Counted from the first letter of the stretch, positions 53,219-62,062 are shown. The stretch is 64,000 bases of DNA from Paenibacillus alginolyticus DSM 5050 = NBRC 15375 (GCF_000422905.1 NZ_AUGY01000012.1:87569-151568), one strand, 5' to 3'. Numbers and translations are program-made. Notes: a model not told the origin generated them from the letters alone.

Positions 53219-53668
53219 ATGGAAAATGTTCGCGAACTATTTCAAATCATGACACGCCGTTTCGGGTTTCTCAATAAAAATTGCTGCTCCGCCGGTGGAT
53301 GCGATATATCTTTAGTGCAAAGCCATATTCTTTACGAGATCGATCGTCAGCATCAACCGTCCATTCAACAGGTAGCCGAGGCGTTAGGGACCGATATTAC
53401 GACCTTTAGCCGACAAATCCAATCGTTAATTAAAATGAATTTGGTCAAAAAATCGCCCGATCCGGACGACCGTAGGGTCTATGTGCTTTCGCTCACGACA
53501 GAAGGGAAGTATGTGGCCACGACGATTGACCAGCAAATGAACGCTTATTTAGCTGAAGTTTTCTCTCACATGAACGATTTTGAAAAAGAAACCGTCATTC
53601 GCTCCATTAAGCTTTTGAATGAAGCGATGTCGAAATCCAGCCTTTGCTGTTCCACCCCCATCGGGTGA
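53219..53668 (+). CDS. MarR-family regulator with cysteine motifs
   Basis: 149 residues. MarR winged helix (SIQQVAEALGTDITTFSRQI, DPDDRRVYVLSLT wing). Unusual Cys clusters at both ends (KNCCSAGGCD and SSLCCS) could bind arsenite. The paired TTGCAA operators before this gene and the next suggest it regulates itself and the arsO-like to arsM unit. Confidence 0.85.
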   Translation: MENVRELFQIMTRRFGFLNKNCCSAGGCDISLVQSHILYEIDRQHQPSIQQVAEALGTDITTFSRQIQSLIKMNLVKKSPDPDDRRVYVLSLTTEGKYVATTIDQQMNAYLAEVFSHMNDFEKETVIRSIKLLNEAMSKSSLCCSTPIG

Positions 53669-53683
53669 TTTCTTTTCTCTTAT

Positions 53684-53700
53684 ACTTGCAAATTGCAAAT
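53684..53700 (+). promoter_or_regulatory. MarR operator-like palindrome, arsO-like promoter
   Basis: ACTTGCAAATTGCAAAT shares the TTGCAA-ATTGCAA core with the site at 53167, on the opposite strand sense. Confidence 0.65.
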
Positions 53701-53719
53701 AAATCGGAGGGTGTTGGGT

Positions 53720-54775
53720 ATGAATGAGGTATTGGATACGATTGTCATTGGAGGGGGGCAGGCGGGTCTTGCTTCCTGCTATCATCTACAGAAGAAAGGA
53801 CTTCGATTTCTGATTTTGGACGCGAGCGACGAGGCGGGCGGTTCGTGGCCGCGTTATTACGATAGTCTCAAACTGTTCTCTCCGGCACGCTTTTCATCGA
53901 TGCCGGGCATGAAGTTCCCTGGCGAGCCGAATGGTTATCCCAAGCGTGATGAAGTCATTCGTTATTTAAAGGATTACCGGGCGAAGTTTCAATTGCCGGT
54001 TCGAACCAATCAGCGCGTAGCATCGGTCGAAAGGGATGGAGACGGGTTTACGGTACGCACGATGGCAGGAGATACGTTTCGGGCGCGCACCCTCATTAAT
54101 GCGACTGGCTCCTTTCACAATCCCTATACGCCAGTTTTGCCGGGGCAGGAGGCTTTTCAAGGCCGCATCCTTCATTCCTCTGAATACCGAAATCCAGAGC
54201 CATTCATCCATCAACGCGTAGTGGTGGTGGGGCGCGGGAATTCTGCCGTACAGATCGGAGTTGAACTGGCCGAGGTGAGCAAGACGTCTTTAGCGGTACT
54301 CCGGCCGGTTCAGTTCGTGAAACAGAAGGTTTGGGGCCAGGATGTGCATTTTTGGGTGAGGCTGATTGGGTTTGACACCTTTCCATTTTGGCGATTCGGG
54401 AAAACCGCACCTAGTTCAAGTGCGGTGAACGATTCGGGCGGGTACAAAGAGAAAGTAGCGGCAGGGAAACCGGATCAACAACCGATGTTTACGTCCTTTT
54501 ATGAGGATGGCGTCATTTGGCCGAACGGGACAAAAGAACCGGTAGATACGGTGATCTTTGCGACAGGATACCGGCCGCATCTCCCCTACCTTCAAGCGAT
54601 TGGTGCGCTGGATGCGGAAGGAAGGCCGTTACATCAAGCAGGTATAAGCGACGTCCCGGGGCTTTATTATGTGGGGCTGGAAGGGCAGCGTTCCTTTGCT
54701 TCTGCTACTTTAAGGGGGGTGGGGCCGGACGCGCAGTTTGTTATGAAAAAGCTTTTGCATCATCTTGCACATTGA
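53720..54775 (+). CDS. arsO: ArsO-like flavin-dependent monooxygenase
   Basis: 351 residues behind GGAGGG. FAD-binding GGGQAGLASC near the N-terminus, NADPH-binding GRGNSAVQIG in the middle, and the ATGYRPHLP motif of FMO-type enzymes. ArsO proteins oxidise trivalent organoarsenicals or arsenite; CzcO-like annotation is also possible. Same regulon as marR by shared operator. Confidence 0.82.
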   Translation: MNEVLDTIVIGGGQAGLASCYHLQKKGLRFLILDASDEAGGSWPRYYDSLKLFSPARFSSMPGMKFPGEPNGYPKRDEVIRYLKDYRAKFQLPVRTNQRVASVERDGDGFTVRTMAGDTFRARTLINATGSFHNPYTPVLPGQEAFQGRILHSSEYRNPEPFIHQRVVVVGRGNSAVQIGVELAEVSKTSLAVLRPVQFVKQKVWGQDVHFWVRLIGFDTFPFWRFGKTAPSSSAVNDSGGYKEKVAAGKPDQQPMFTSFYEDGVIWPNGTKEPVDTVIFATGYRPHLPYLQAIGALDAEGRPLHQAGISDVPGLYYVGLEGQRSFASATLRGVGPDAQFVMKKLLHHLAH

Positions 54776-54878
54776 ATGCTCATGTTGCCTTACAGAAATA
54801 TGAAGTTTCGTAATATTGATTGCTCACCTTCAGTTCTTGAAAGGTGAACGTAACATTTGATAGAAGGATGGTACCGAC

Positions 54879-55064
54879 ATGAACCTCAATTGGTTTGCTG
54901 CGGAAATGCTCATGAAACAAGGTCAAATGAAAATCGAACGATCCGCTAGAGAAGCGTGGAAATGGTCAGACAACGCTATGAAAAAGCAATCGGGCCGATT
55001 TTTTAGCCGTCGGCAAATCATTCGTGTAACACCAACGGCCTGCTGCGCTAAGAGCTGCTGTTGA
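54879..55064 (+). CDS. Small basic protein with CC...CC tail, ars-associated
   Basis: 61 residues; ATG behind AGAAGG. Amphipathic, Lys/Arg-rich body, ending in TACCAKSCC. The four terminal cysteines could chelate arsenite. No family recognised. It sits 30 bases upstream of arsM, whose N-terminus also holds CC pairs. Confidence 0.6.
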   Translation: MNLNWFAAEMLMKQGQMKIERSAREAWKWSDNAMKKQSGRFFSRRQIIRVTPTACCAKSCC

Positions 55065-55093
55065 TTCTATAAAAAACGAAGGAGTGAATTTTC

Positions 55094-55894
55094 ATGAATC
55101 AAGTGAGTAATGATCAAATTCGTCAAAATGTTCGGAATCGGTATAAGGAGATCGCCTTACAGGACGTAGGGGCGGGGTCCTGCTGTACGCCAGCGTCTGC
55201 CAATGCTTGCTGTGAGTCGCCCGCGGATGTTTCCGCTAAAATGGGCTACTCGTCAGAAGAACTGACAGCCGTTCCGGATGGGGCGAATCTTGGCCTCGGC
55301 TGTGGCAATCCGCAAGCCATTGCCGCTTTGCAAACGGGAGAAGTTGTGCTGGACCTGGGAAGCGGCGGCGGGTTTGATTGCTTCCTTGCCTCCCGTCAGG
55401 TAGGTGATTCCGGCCGGGTCATTGGTGTGGATATGACACCGGAAATGATCAGCCGCGCCCGCGAAAATGCCAGCAAAAGCGGTTTTACCAATACGGAATT
55501 TCGACTGGGCGAGATCGAGCATCTGCCGGTCCAAGACCACTCGGTTGACGTGATCATTTCGAACTGTGCCATTAATCTATCCCCATCGAAGCAGCAGGTT
55601 TTTGACGAGGCGTTCCGTGTGCTGCGTGGCGGCGGCCGACTGGCCATATCGGATGTCGTGGCAACGGCCGATTTTCCGGATGAAATCAAGCAGGATATCG
55701 ACCGTATCTATTCAGGGTGCATTTCGGGAGCTTCTTCCATCGGCGAGCTGGAGGCCATGCTTGCTCAAAGCGGTTTTACCCATATTGAGATCGAGCCAAA
55801 AGACGAATCCCGGACGTTCATCAAGGATTGGATTCCTGGTGCAAATGTCGAACAATACCTGGTGTCAGCCGCGATACGTGCCATCAAGGCTTGA
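55094..55894 (+). CDS. arsM: Arsenite S-adenosylmethionine methyltransferase
   Basis: 266 residues. SAM motif VLDLGSGGGFDC; the three catalytic thiols C70 (LGCGNP), C158 (SNCAINL) and C209 (YSGCISG) agree with ArsM. N-terminal CC pairs (GSCC, NACC) are extra. It methylates As(III); together with ArsI this would allow methylation and demethylation in one cell. Confidence 0.94.
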   Translation: MNQVSNDQIRQNVRNRYKEIALQDVGAGSCCTPASANACCESPADVSAKMGYSSEELTAVPDGANLGLGCGNPQAIAALQTGEVVLDLGSGGGFDCFLASRQVGDSGRVIGVDMTPEMISRARENASKSGFTNTEFRLGEIEHLPVQDHSVDVIISNCAINLSPSKQQVFDEAFRVLRGGGRLAISDVVATADFPDEIKQDIDRIYSGCISGASSIGELEAMLAQSGFTHIEIEPKDESRTFIKDWIPGANVEQYLVSAAIRAIKA

Positions 55895-56051
55895 GTCGTG
55901 ACGGGGTGAGCTGTTGCAGCTCGTGTTGATCTGAACATGAGAGGGTTGCGCTATGTTCGAACATACGTTACTAAGGTGTGATACCAAGCAAACTTTTTGG
56001 CATCTATTGAAATATGGTAAAATAAATTAATTCAAATATGTCGAATAGACT

Positions 56052-56132
56052 AGGAAAAAAGGCAAACCTGATCGAAAGACAGGGACGCAAAGCCACGGGT
56101 CTTCTGCACTAGTGCAATGATCGCCGGGTTAC
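56052..56132 (+). ncRNA. Cyclic-di-GMP class I (GEMM) riboswitch aptamer
   Basis: The conserved elements appear in order: GGCAAACC, a GAAA tetraloop stem, GGGACGCAAAGCCACGGG (tetraloop receptor and ligand pocket), a variable hairpin, and the closing CGCCGGGTTACC that pairs with the start. A terminator follows 30 bases later, before the regulator gene. Confidence 0.92.
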
Positions 56133-56153
56133 CCTCTCAAACCACACCAAGAT

Positions 56154-56195
56154 GACAAGCAGGCACGCCAGTGAGGGGGCGTGTCTTTTTGTCAT
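56154..56195 (+). terminator. Riboswitch expression-platform terminator
   Basis: GGCACGCC (56162-56169) pairs with GGCGTGTC (56178-56185), extended outward by GACAA/TTGTC, with TTTTT at 56186-56190. It lies between aptamer and ATG, so cyclic-di-GMP probably controls read-through into the regulator. Confidence 0.8.
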
Positions 56196-56221
56196 TTGAA
56201 AATAAAAAGAGGTGATCGATT

Positions 56222-56929
56222 ATGAACAAACAAACGAGCTTTTCTGTAGAGATAATAGATTTGATCCATAGGAAGAACGGGAGTATTAAAGTATTACTGG
56301 CGGATAGTGACCTAGATTGGCAACAGCGACTCGCTATGTTGATTGAATCCGAGCCAGATATTTATTTATCTAACATCGTTTCGACAAAAGAGGAAGCGAT
56401 TCGAGCGAGTGTACAATTAGACGTAGACGTAATGATCTTGGAAATGATTTTGAATTCGCCCAAACGAGACGGGCTGGACGCCGTAGCGGAAATTCTCAGA
56501 AATAAGACGTTACCGATTATTGTCCTTTCTTCGATACATGATCCTGAAGTCATGGTCGATGCAGTTGTAGCTGGAGCCGTCAATTATATTACAAAGACCA
56601 ATTATTTGGACATACCGGTTGCAATTAGGGAAGCATACCGCCGTCAGTCCTCTCTCCATTCGGATGTCGCGGCGATAATCCGTAATGAAATTGGGTTAAT
56701 AAAGCGAAAAGAATTGCATTGCATGCTCACACCTACTGAAAAAGAAATTTTGCAACTCATAGGCTTGGGCTATCGACAGACAATTATCAGAGAATTACTT
56801 GGCATTACTTCGAACACCCTGAAATCGCACGTTCGGCATATCACTCGTAAATTTGATACCCGATCCATTCGAGAAGCAGCTGAGAAGGCGAAACGAAGAG
56901 GTCTGTATGATCTGCACTATGCTACGTGA
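56222..56929 (+). CDS. NarL/LuxR-type regulator with a Glu in place of the phospho-acceptor Asp
   Basis: 235 residues. Receiver domain (about 22-140) with VLLADSD pocket and the conserved Lys in YITKTN, but the acceptor position reads MILEMIL with E74 instead of Asp, mimicking or abolishing phosphorylation. LuxR HTH at about 168-230 (LTPTEKEILQLIGLGYRQ, TLKSHVRHITRKF). No kinase gene is adjacent. Ribosome site AGAGGTGAT. Expression is gated by the upstream riboswitch, so it would act as a cyclic-di-GMP output factor. Confidence 0.87.
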   Translation: MNKQTSFSVEIIDLIHRKNGSIKVLLADSDLDWQQRLAMLIESEPDIYLSNIVSTKEEAIRASVQLDVDVMILEMILNSPKRDGLDAVAEILRNKTLPIIVLSSIHDPEVMVDAVVAGAVNYITKTNYLDIPVAIREAYRRQSSLHSDVAAIIRNEIGLIKRKELHCMLTPTEKEILQLIGLGYRQTIIRELLGITSNTLKSHVRHITRKFDTRSIREAAEKAKRRGLYDLHYAT

Positions 56930-57114
56930 TTTAATGGGACTGTAATTTGAAACAAGCTTTGTGGGGATTCGAGGATTTTCGACAAAAATATCATGGCAGA
57001 GGGTGACAAAAAGATCACCCTCCCCATTCGAACTAATAATAGGTAAAATGAAGGGGAAATCTGAGGAAAAATAGGAACATTATACCGGAATCAAAGGAGG
57101 TGGAGAGAAAAAAG

Positions 57115-57237
57115 ATGAATGTTGGAGATTGTTGTCGTGAATCGGAGTCTGAAGAAAATCAAAATGGGACAGGCTCTCGTAAAATGAAGAGGATGGTGCC
57201 TTTAACTTACGTAATTATGCGGCTGTCCCCAATATAA
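57115..57237 (+). CDS. Small hypothetical protein
   Basis: 40 codons behind a very strong AAAGGAGGTGGAGAG. Polar, acidic start with CC (GDCCRESES) and a more hydrophobic end. No family recognised. Confidence 0.4.
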   Translation: MNVGDCCRESESEENQNGTGSRKMKRMVPLTYVIMRLSPI

Positions 57238-57375
57238 CAATGAAGGGATGATCGTCATGTATCAATTAGAAACGGAGCGTGAATTATGTTTTTTAGCATG
57301 GATTGATTTGCACTTCATTCAGCAGTTTTGCGGAAGGAGAGTTGTAGTATTTCTTGGAATTGGGGAGGGTGTTTG

Positions 57376-57837
57376 ATGAATCTTACTCAACAGTCCATCC
57401 CCTATGAAAAAGTGGAAGCATGGCTTATGTCCTATAGTGATTGGAAAGCAAGGTTGGCATATGCGCAGGCAGAGCTTAAGCATATTCCGGGATTAACGAG
57501 GGCTTTGCATGAGTGGGTGAATCATGGCAATGGAAGAAAACAAGAACCATTGTTGCGTATGGTCATTCATCGGATAGAGATCACTGAACATGAAATCCCG
57601 TTGCTATTATCGAGAATCGGATTGATCGATTACGCTTTCTCGGCTCTCACCGCAGAGGAAATTTTGTTCGTTCGTCTACGATATTTGGATAAACTGGCGC
57701 TTTCGGTCATTATAGATCGCATTGCACTTTCCCGCCGCGCGTTCTTTTATCATCGGAAGCGAATTCTGCATAAAGTATATCGAAAAATCAAAGATCGGGC
57801 GGTCCTGTTGGAACTGGATTCCTTTGGAGAAGACTGA
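57376..57837 (+). CDS. ArpU/sigma-like HTH protein, phage- or element-type regulator
   Basis: 153 residues from the ATG after GGGGAGGGTG. The C-terminal third has a region-4-like HTH (LTAEEILFVRLRYLDKLALS, IDRIALSRRAFFYHRKRIL) as in ArpU-type late regulators of phages and elements. N-terminal part helical, unknown. Followed by a clear terminator. Confidence 0.6.
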   Translation: MNLTQQSIPYEKVEAWLMSYSDWKARLAYAQAELKHIPGLTRALHEWVNHGNGRKQEPLLRMVIHRIEITEHEIPLLLSRIGLIDYAFSALTAEEILFVRLRYLDKLALSVIIDRIALSRRAFFYHRKRILHKVYRKIKDRAVLLELDSFGED

Positions 57838-57852
57838 TCATATCATTACTTC

Positions 57853-57884
57853 AGAAGATGCACATACGCATCTTCTATTTTTTA
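57853..57884 (+). terminator. Terminator after the ArpU-like gene
   Basis: AGAAGATGC-ACATAC-GCATCTTCT, a perfect 9-bp stem, then ATTTTTT. Confidence 0.85.
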
Positions 57885-58040
57885 TGGTTCGTGAATTGGA
57901 AAATATCATCTCTATTCCCCATCTTTTCAAACAGGTTCTAGGGTCTACTCCCCATTTTTGAGCTACTTTGATAGAATCAGTTCAATCTCTCCGAGTACGA
58001 TTAACTCCTCACCAAGAGATGCGATGCCGGGAATCTTTCT

Positions 58041-58117
58041 TGCACCGAACATGCACCGAACACTGCACTAGATTTGCTCTTGTTTTGCACGAATTGTGCG
58101 CCCAATATGCACGAATT
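58041..58117. repeat. Iteron-like direct repeats
   Basis: TGCACCGAACA occurs twice in tandem (58041-58062). TGCACGAATT occurs at 58086 and 58108, 22 bases apart (two helical turns). All share TGCAC. Looks like a protein-binding array. Confidence 0.5.
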
Positions 58118-58369
58118 CCGTGATACGATGATAGTGTAGCAAGGCTAAGGGCAGCCTACAAGATCATCGGCCGTCCTTTATGTTTGCGAAAGAGAGGATT
58201 GACGAAACGGGACAAACTTGTTGCAGGGTTTCGTCATGTTCCGCCTTCAAGTCGTACAATCTTACCAATGAAAGGAGGACGATGATGTAATGGTTTCCAT
58301 TTATTCTGTTATTTAAGAAATAGGTAGACATGCTATCCTGAACTGGATACACCTCTATTTTCAGCCATC

Positions 58370-58427
58370 GAGCGCCGTTTCATTTTTTGCTGCGATCAGC
58401 AAAAAAAAGAAGCAAGGCGCTCTTTTT
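58370..58427 (+). terminator. Terminator
   Basis: GAGCGCC (58370-58376) pairs with GGCGCTC (58416-58422), TTTTTTGCTG-CGAT-CAGCAAAAAA is nested inside, and TTTTT follows. Confidence 0.75.
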
Positions 58428-58850
58428 ATTTTCCGGTTGAAACACAATAAAAGAAGGTCGCTATTACAGTGACGAGTGCTGAAGGCATGTGATACGAGTC
58501 ACCAAAAAGGAGCGTTTGAACTAAAACTTAGGACAACACCAACATAAAACAGGCTGGCTATTCCTCTCGCAATGGTGTTGCCATGTGAGGAGGGAAATGG
58601 ATATTATGTGCCCCCCGTTGCATGCAATGTCAAACCACGATCTTTTTATGTATTCCTTCTATTCGTATGGCTTATAACGCTACAACCATGGATATTACTT
58701 TCTGACCTGGCTGCAAATCAGCATTGGATTGCTGAGCGGCAAGGTCTTTTTTATTTTTGTAATAAAATCATTAATCGTTTGAAAGGGAGCTTGGGCTGTC
58801 GCTCTCCCCCTCTATTTTGGTTTGCCAAAAACCAAAATGGAGGGACGAAT

Positions 58851-59270
58851 ATGAAAAGGATTAATTTGCGGGACATGTATCCCTTTATCAAAGCGGATGA
58901 ATGGATTGACCTAGATGATGAAGTGGCACAAGAAATCCGCCGCTTCGACTTAAACGAAAACGCATACAAATTGCGCACCTATCGTCATCACGCTTATTAC
59001 TCGCTTGATCGGAACGACGGTATAGAACAAGATGTTCTTTTCCTTTCGATTTCCCCAGAGGAATATTACGAGCGTAAGCTTTCCAATGAGCAGCTTTATG
59101 CGGCTATGTGTCGATTGCCGGAAAAATCGTTCAGACGAATTTATGCTCACTTCTTCTTAGGCATGAGCAAAGTAGCGATTGCCCAAGCTGAGCAAGTTGA
59201 TGAACGGGCAGTACGAAAATCTATTGAACGCGGCATAAAACAAATGGCGCAGTTTCTCAAAAACATGTGA
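58851..59270 (+). CDS. Sigma-70 region 4-like HTH protein of conjugative elements
   Basis: 139 residues, ATG behind GGAGGGA. The Firmicutes ICE family is recognisable: HHAYYSLDRNDGIEQDVLF, then MCRLPEKSFRRIYAHFFLGM and HTH residues AQAEQVDERAVRKSIERGI. A hairpin (58814-58838) ends at the ribosome site and may control translation. The longer ORF from 58572 lacks a good start. Proposed role: element-encoded transcription factor. Confidence 0.78.
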   Translation: MKRINLRDMYPFIKADEWIDLDDEVAQEIRRFDLNENAYKLRTYRHHAYYSLDRNDGIEQDVLFLSISPEEYYERKLSNEQLYAAMCRLPEKSFRRIYAHFFLGMSKVAIAQAEQVDERAVRKSIERGIKQMAQFLKNM

Positions 59271-59389
59271 TTGCGGTAGGCCAAAGGTTCCGATTTGCTT
59301 GCCAAAATGAACAGATAGGTAAAGAGCTTTATGTAGGCGGCGGCTGGTTATAACCAGCCGCTCATTTTCCATGAGAGGGGCAGGTAACA

Positions 59390-59797
59390 ATGAATCCGAT
59401 TCGATTTCGAGATGCTGAACACGAAAGTTTCTACTATCGGATGCTGGATGAAAGGAAATGCAGCGACGGCTATCATCGGGCACTTTTCTACACATTAGGT
59501 ATTTCACGCGATACTCGGAGTCATATCCGCGATTTGTTTGATTTTTCTAATGGGGGCATTAAACCCGGAGGTCTTGCAGCCTCGTGGCAAACCGGTAGTT
59601 CTATCCGCGTGTGCAGGCTTGCTTTTAATCTGTGGAATGGCTGGACGGAAAAAGGTGGGGAACGCTACTCTACGCCCCACGAATTATTCGATTGCAGCTA
59701 CGCTCCCTATTTTTTTGAAGCGATTCAACTTCGTTATCCGGATTATTGCCGAAGCCAGGAGAAGATTTTCAAGCGGCTGAACGAACAAATTCGCTGA
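59390..59797 (+). CDS. DUF6075-family ICE protein
   Basis: 135 residues behind GAGAGGGGCAGG. The conserved stretch HRALFYTLGISRDTRSHIRD, LFDF, KPGGL and CRLAFNLWNGWTEKGGERYS, then ELFDCSYAPYFFEA, is characteristic of a family carried by the same type of element as the 0-19.6 kb module. Function unknown. Confidence 0.8.
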   Translation: MNPIRFRDAEHESFYYRMLDERKCSDGYHRALFYTLGISRDTRSHIRDLFDFSNGGIKPGGLAASWQTGSSIRVCRLAFNLWNGWTEKGGERYSTPHELFDCSYAPYFFEAIQLRYPDYCRSQEKIFKRLNEQIR

Positions 59798-59825
59798 ATG
59801 GTAGCCAGATAAGGGAGTGGAATAG

Positions 59826-61814
59826 ATGAAGGATATTAAAACGAGGACTGTTGTGAAAGACATTAAACGTTTGGACAGACTGCCGAACTTGATGGATCGT
59901 GTAAAACATTCGAGCGCCCGTACAAAACAGCATAAAGACAATGACAAGACGACTTCACAATCTCCAAATGAATATGCGCAGCACCATTCTGCATCGTCCA
60001 TAGATAAAACGGTACGTGTTCAAATTGGAATGATCGTGGTTGCCAGCAAAAGATTGACAAGGCGGCGGGCAAAGCCAGAGGGGAATACAGTATCGATGCA
60101 GAACCCCGCTGCTATAATTACTAAGCCTTCACGTACACATCAATCGCGACTTGCCCGCAGGTTGCATCTCCGTAAGCCAGTAGATGGGAAATATCTCTTG
60201 TCATCTAGCCAACAAGCAGGAAAACAACGCTTTATACGAAGCCGGGTCAATGCCCGGCTTCTGCATCCTTCTCGCAAAGATAGCTTTCCTGACCGAATTC
60301 GGGAAGGCAGACATCAAGAACCGGCCGGGAAAAAAGGAGCATTCGCCGCCGCGGCATCTCATTCAGCAAATGTACGCGGGAATCGCCCAAGAGCGCTAAC
60401 GTCCGAAAGCTTGAGGAAGCGGCATTTCAGGCCACCGTCATCCCGCATCCCCTTCGCCATATCCAAGCAAGCAGGCCATACGATCAAACGTAAAGAACGG
60501 AAGTTCAAGGCATTATCGCCATTTATAAAAACGGGACAACGGTTAGGACAGGCTAAAAGCCATTCTGATATTCAAGCGGAAGGAAAAATGAATAGCGCCA
60601 GGACAGCGCAGAGGACTGCACAGATGGCGACTGCCCGCCGCTCCATTCAAAGGGCGCAAGCTGCCGCGCGATTAAATCTTAGGATCATTAAAATGGTCGT
60701 AAAAGCAGTCGCGCTGCTTGTCAAAGGGGTAGCTGCGCTTTTGGGGATCAGCAGCACCGTTATTGTATTGCTGTGCATTGTTATGGCTATAGCTGCTGTC
60801 ATTTCCTCTCCGTTCAGCATCTTTGTTTCCGGTGAAAACACGGATGCGGATGTAAAGCCGCTTTCCCGAATCGTTCAAGAGCTGGACATTGAGTTTGCCG
60901 ACCGACTGACAGAAATACAGCAGTCCGCAGGCCATGTAGACCGAGTGGAGTTTTATTACCCAGGCAGCGCGGACAACACGCGAATTGATAATTGGATGGA
61001 TATTATAGCCGTCTTTGCCGTGAAGACTGTCATGGATTCAGAAAACGGAATGGATGTAGCCACACTTGATGCAACAAGGATCGACATCATCCAATCGGTG
61101 TTTTGGGACATGAATCAACTGGAATCTCATGTCGAAAAGATCGAACATACGGAAACCGTTACGGTAGAGCATGAAGATGGGAGTACGAGCGAAGAGACGA
61201 CTACCAGCTATGAGCACATTTTGCATATTACCATTTCGAGCAAAACTGCGGAGCAACAGGCTAATTCCTATCATTTTACAAATGAACAGAAGGACATCAT
61301 GAAGGAAATGATGTCTGGGGAGTTTCGGCCTCTCATGTTTGCGATTCTTGGTAAAGAGACGGATATTGGATTGACGCCGGGGCAGCTTGTGGATGTTCAA
61401 CAGCATTTGCCCGAGGGAGAAATAGGCAGTGAAGTCGTCAAATTGGCGCTAACTCGTTTAGGTGATCCGTACAGTCAACCGAAGGCGGGGCAGGATGACT
61501 TTACAGATTGTAGCTATCTCGTTCAGTGGGTTTATCGACAGATTGGTATCAACTTACCGCGAACCGCTGCGGAACAGGCACGATTTAGCGTAGAAAATGG
61601 TCTGATAGTAAGCGCGGCAGATTTGGTTCCTGGCGATCTTGTGTTTTGGAGTTACGAGCGCAACGGGAGATTTATGGATATAACCCATGTTGGAATTTAT
61701 GCGGGGAATGGCAAAGTGGTAGACGCTTCCTCAAGTCGGGGACAGGTGGTGTACCGCAAGTTGTTTGACTCAGATAAGCAGGTATTGTTTGGAAGACCTG
61801 CGATTAAAATGTAG
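59826..61814 (+). CDS. CD1108-family cell-wall hydrolase of the transfer system (NlpC/P60)
   Basis: 662 residues. Starts MKDIKTRTVVKDIKRLDRLP as in this family; a long, very basic disordered region (about 60-285); one membrane helix (about 300-335, ISSTVIVLLCIVMAIAAVIS); and a C-terminal NlpC/P60 peptidase with Cys near 561 in DCSYLVQW and His near 621 in ITHVGIYAG. It would open peptidoglycan for the mating channel (VirB1 role). In related elements it follows virB4 directly. Confidence 0.87.
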   Translation: MKDIKTRTVVKDIKRLDRLPNLMDRVKHSSARTKQHKDNDKTTSQSPNEYAQHHSASSIDKTVRVQIGMIVVASKRLTRRRAKPEGNTVSMQNPAAIITKPSRTHQSRLARRLHLRKPVDGKYLLSSSQQAGKQRFIRSRVNARLLHPSRKDSFPDRIREGRHQEPAGKKGAFAAAASHSANVRGNRPRALTSESLRKRHFRPPSSRIPFAISKQAGHTIKRKERKFKALSPFIKTGQRLGQAKSHSDIQAEGKMNSARTAQRTAQMATARRSIQRAQAAARLNLRIIKMVVKAVALLVKGVAALLGISSTVIVLLCIVMAIAAVISSPFSIFVSGENTDADVKPLSRIVQELDIEFADRLTEIQQSAGHVDRVEFYYPGSADNTRIDNWMDIIAVFAVKTVMDSENGMDVATLDATRIDIIQSVFWDMNQLESHVEKIEHTETVTVEHEDGSTSEETTTSYEHILHITISSKTAEQQANSYHFTNEQKDIMKEMMSGEFRPLMFAILGKETDIGLTPGQLVDVQQHLPEGEIGSEVVKLALTRLGDPYSQPKAGQDDFTDCSYLVQWVYRQIGINLPRTAAEQARFSVENGLIVSAADLVPGDLVFWSYERNGRFMDITHVGIYAGNGKVVDASSSRGQVVYRKLFDSDKQVLFGRPAIKM

Positions 61815-62017
61815 CGAGTAAATCATGATCTAAGATGTACTCTCGGAATGCTCGGAAGTCACTTATTCAGGGCTTTCGAGCATTGCCCCTCTAAAGTACT
61901 CCTATAATATCTCTTTGTTCATGCACCAGCTTAGACAATTCCATTATGCCGTACATTTCATTCTTGATAAAATCGCCTAGCTGCATAAGCATTTCTTCGT
62001 TTCGATGTAATATGTAA

Positions 62018-62062
62018 GCAGCAATGGTAAAATCCCCAAAAACAGCAATTGAAAATTCCCCA
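62018..62062 (+). repeat. IS21 left-end multiple repeats
   Basis: Two tandem copies: CAGCAATGGTAAAATCCCCA and CAGCAATTGAAAATTCCCCA (about 62019-62038 and 62043-62062). Repeated transposase-binding sites at the ends are typical of IS21-like elements. Confidence 0.75.

Larger units (their letters stand above)
57838..58850. other. Long non-coding stretch with repeats and two terminators
   Basis: About 1 kb. Contains the terminator at 57853, direct repeats at 58041-58117, a second terminator at 58370, an 8-bp inverted repeat CAACACCA/TGGTGTTG (58534-58541, 58573-58580), and a hairpin just before the next gene's ribosome site (58814-58838). ORFs in it have no convincing starts. Confidence 0.5.
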
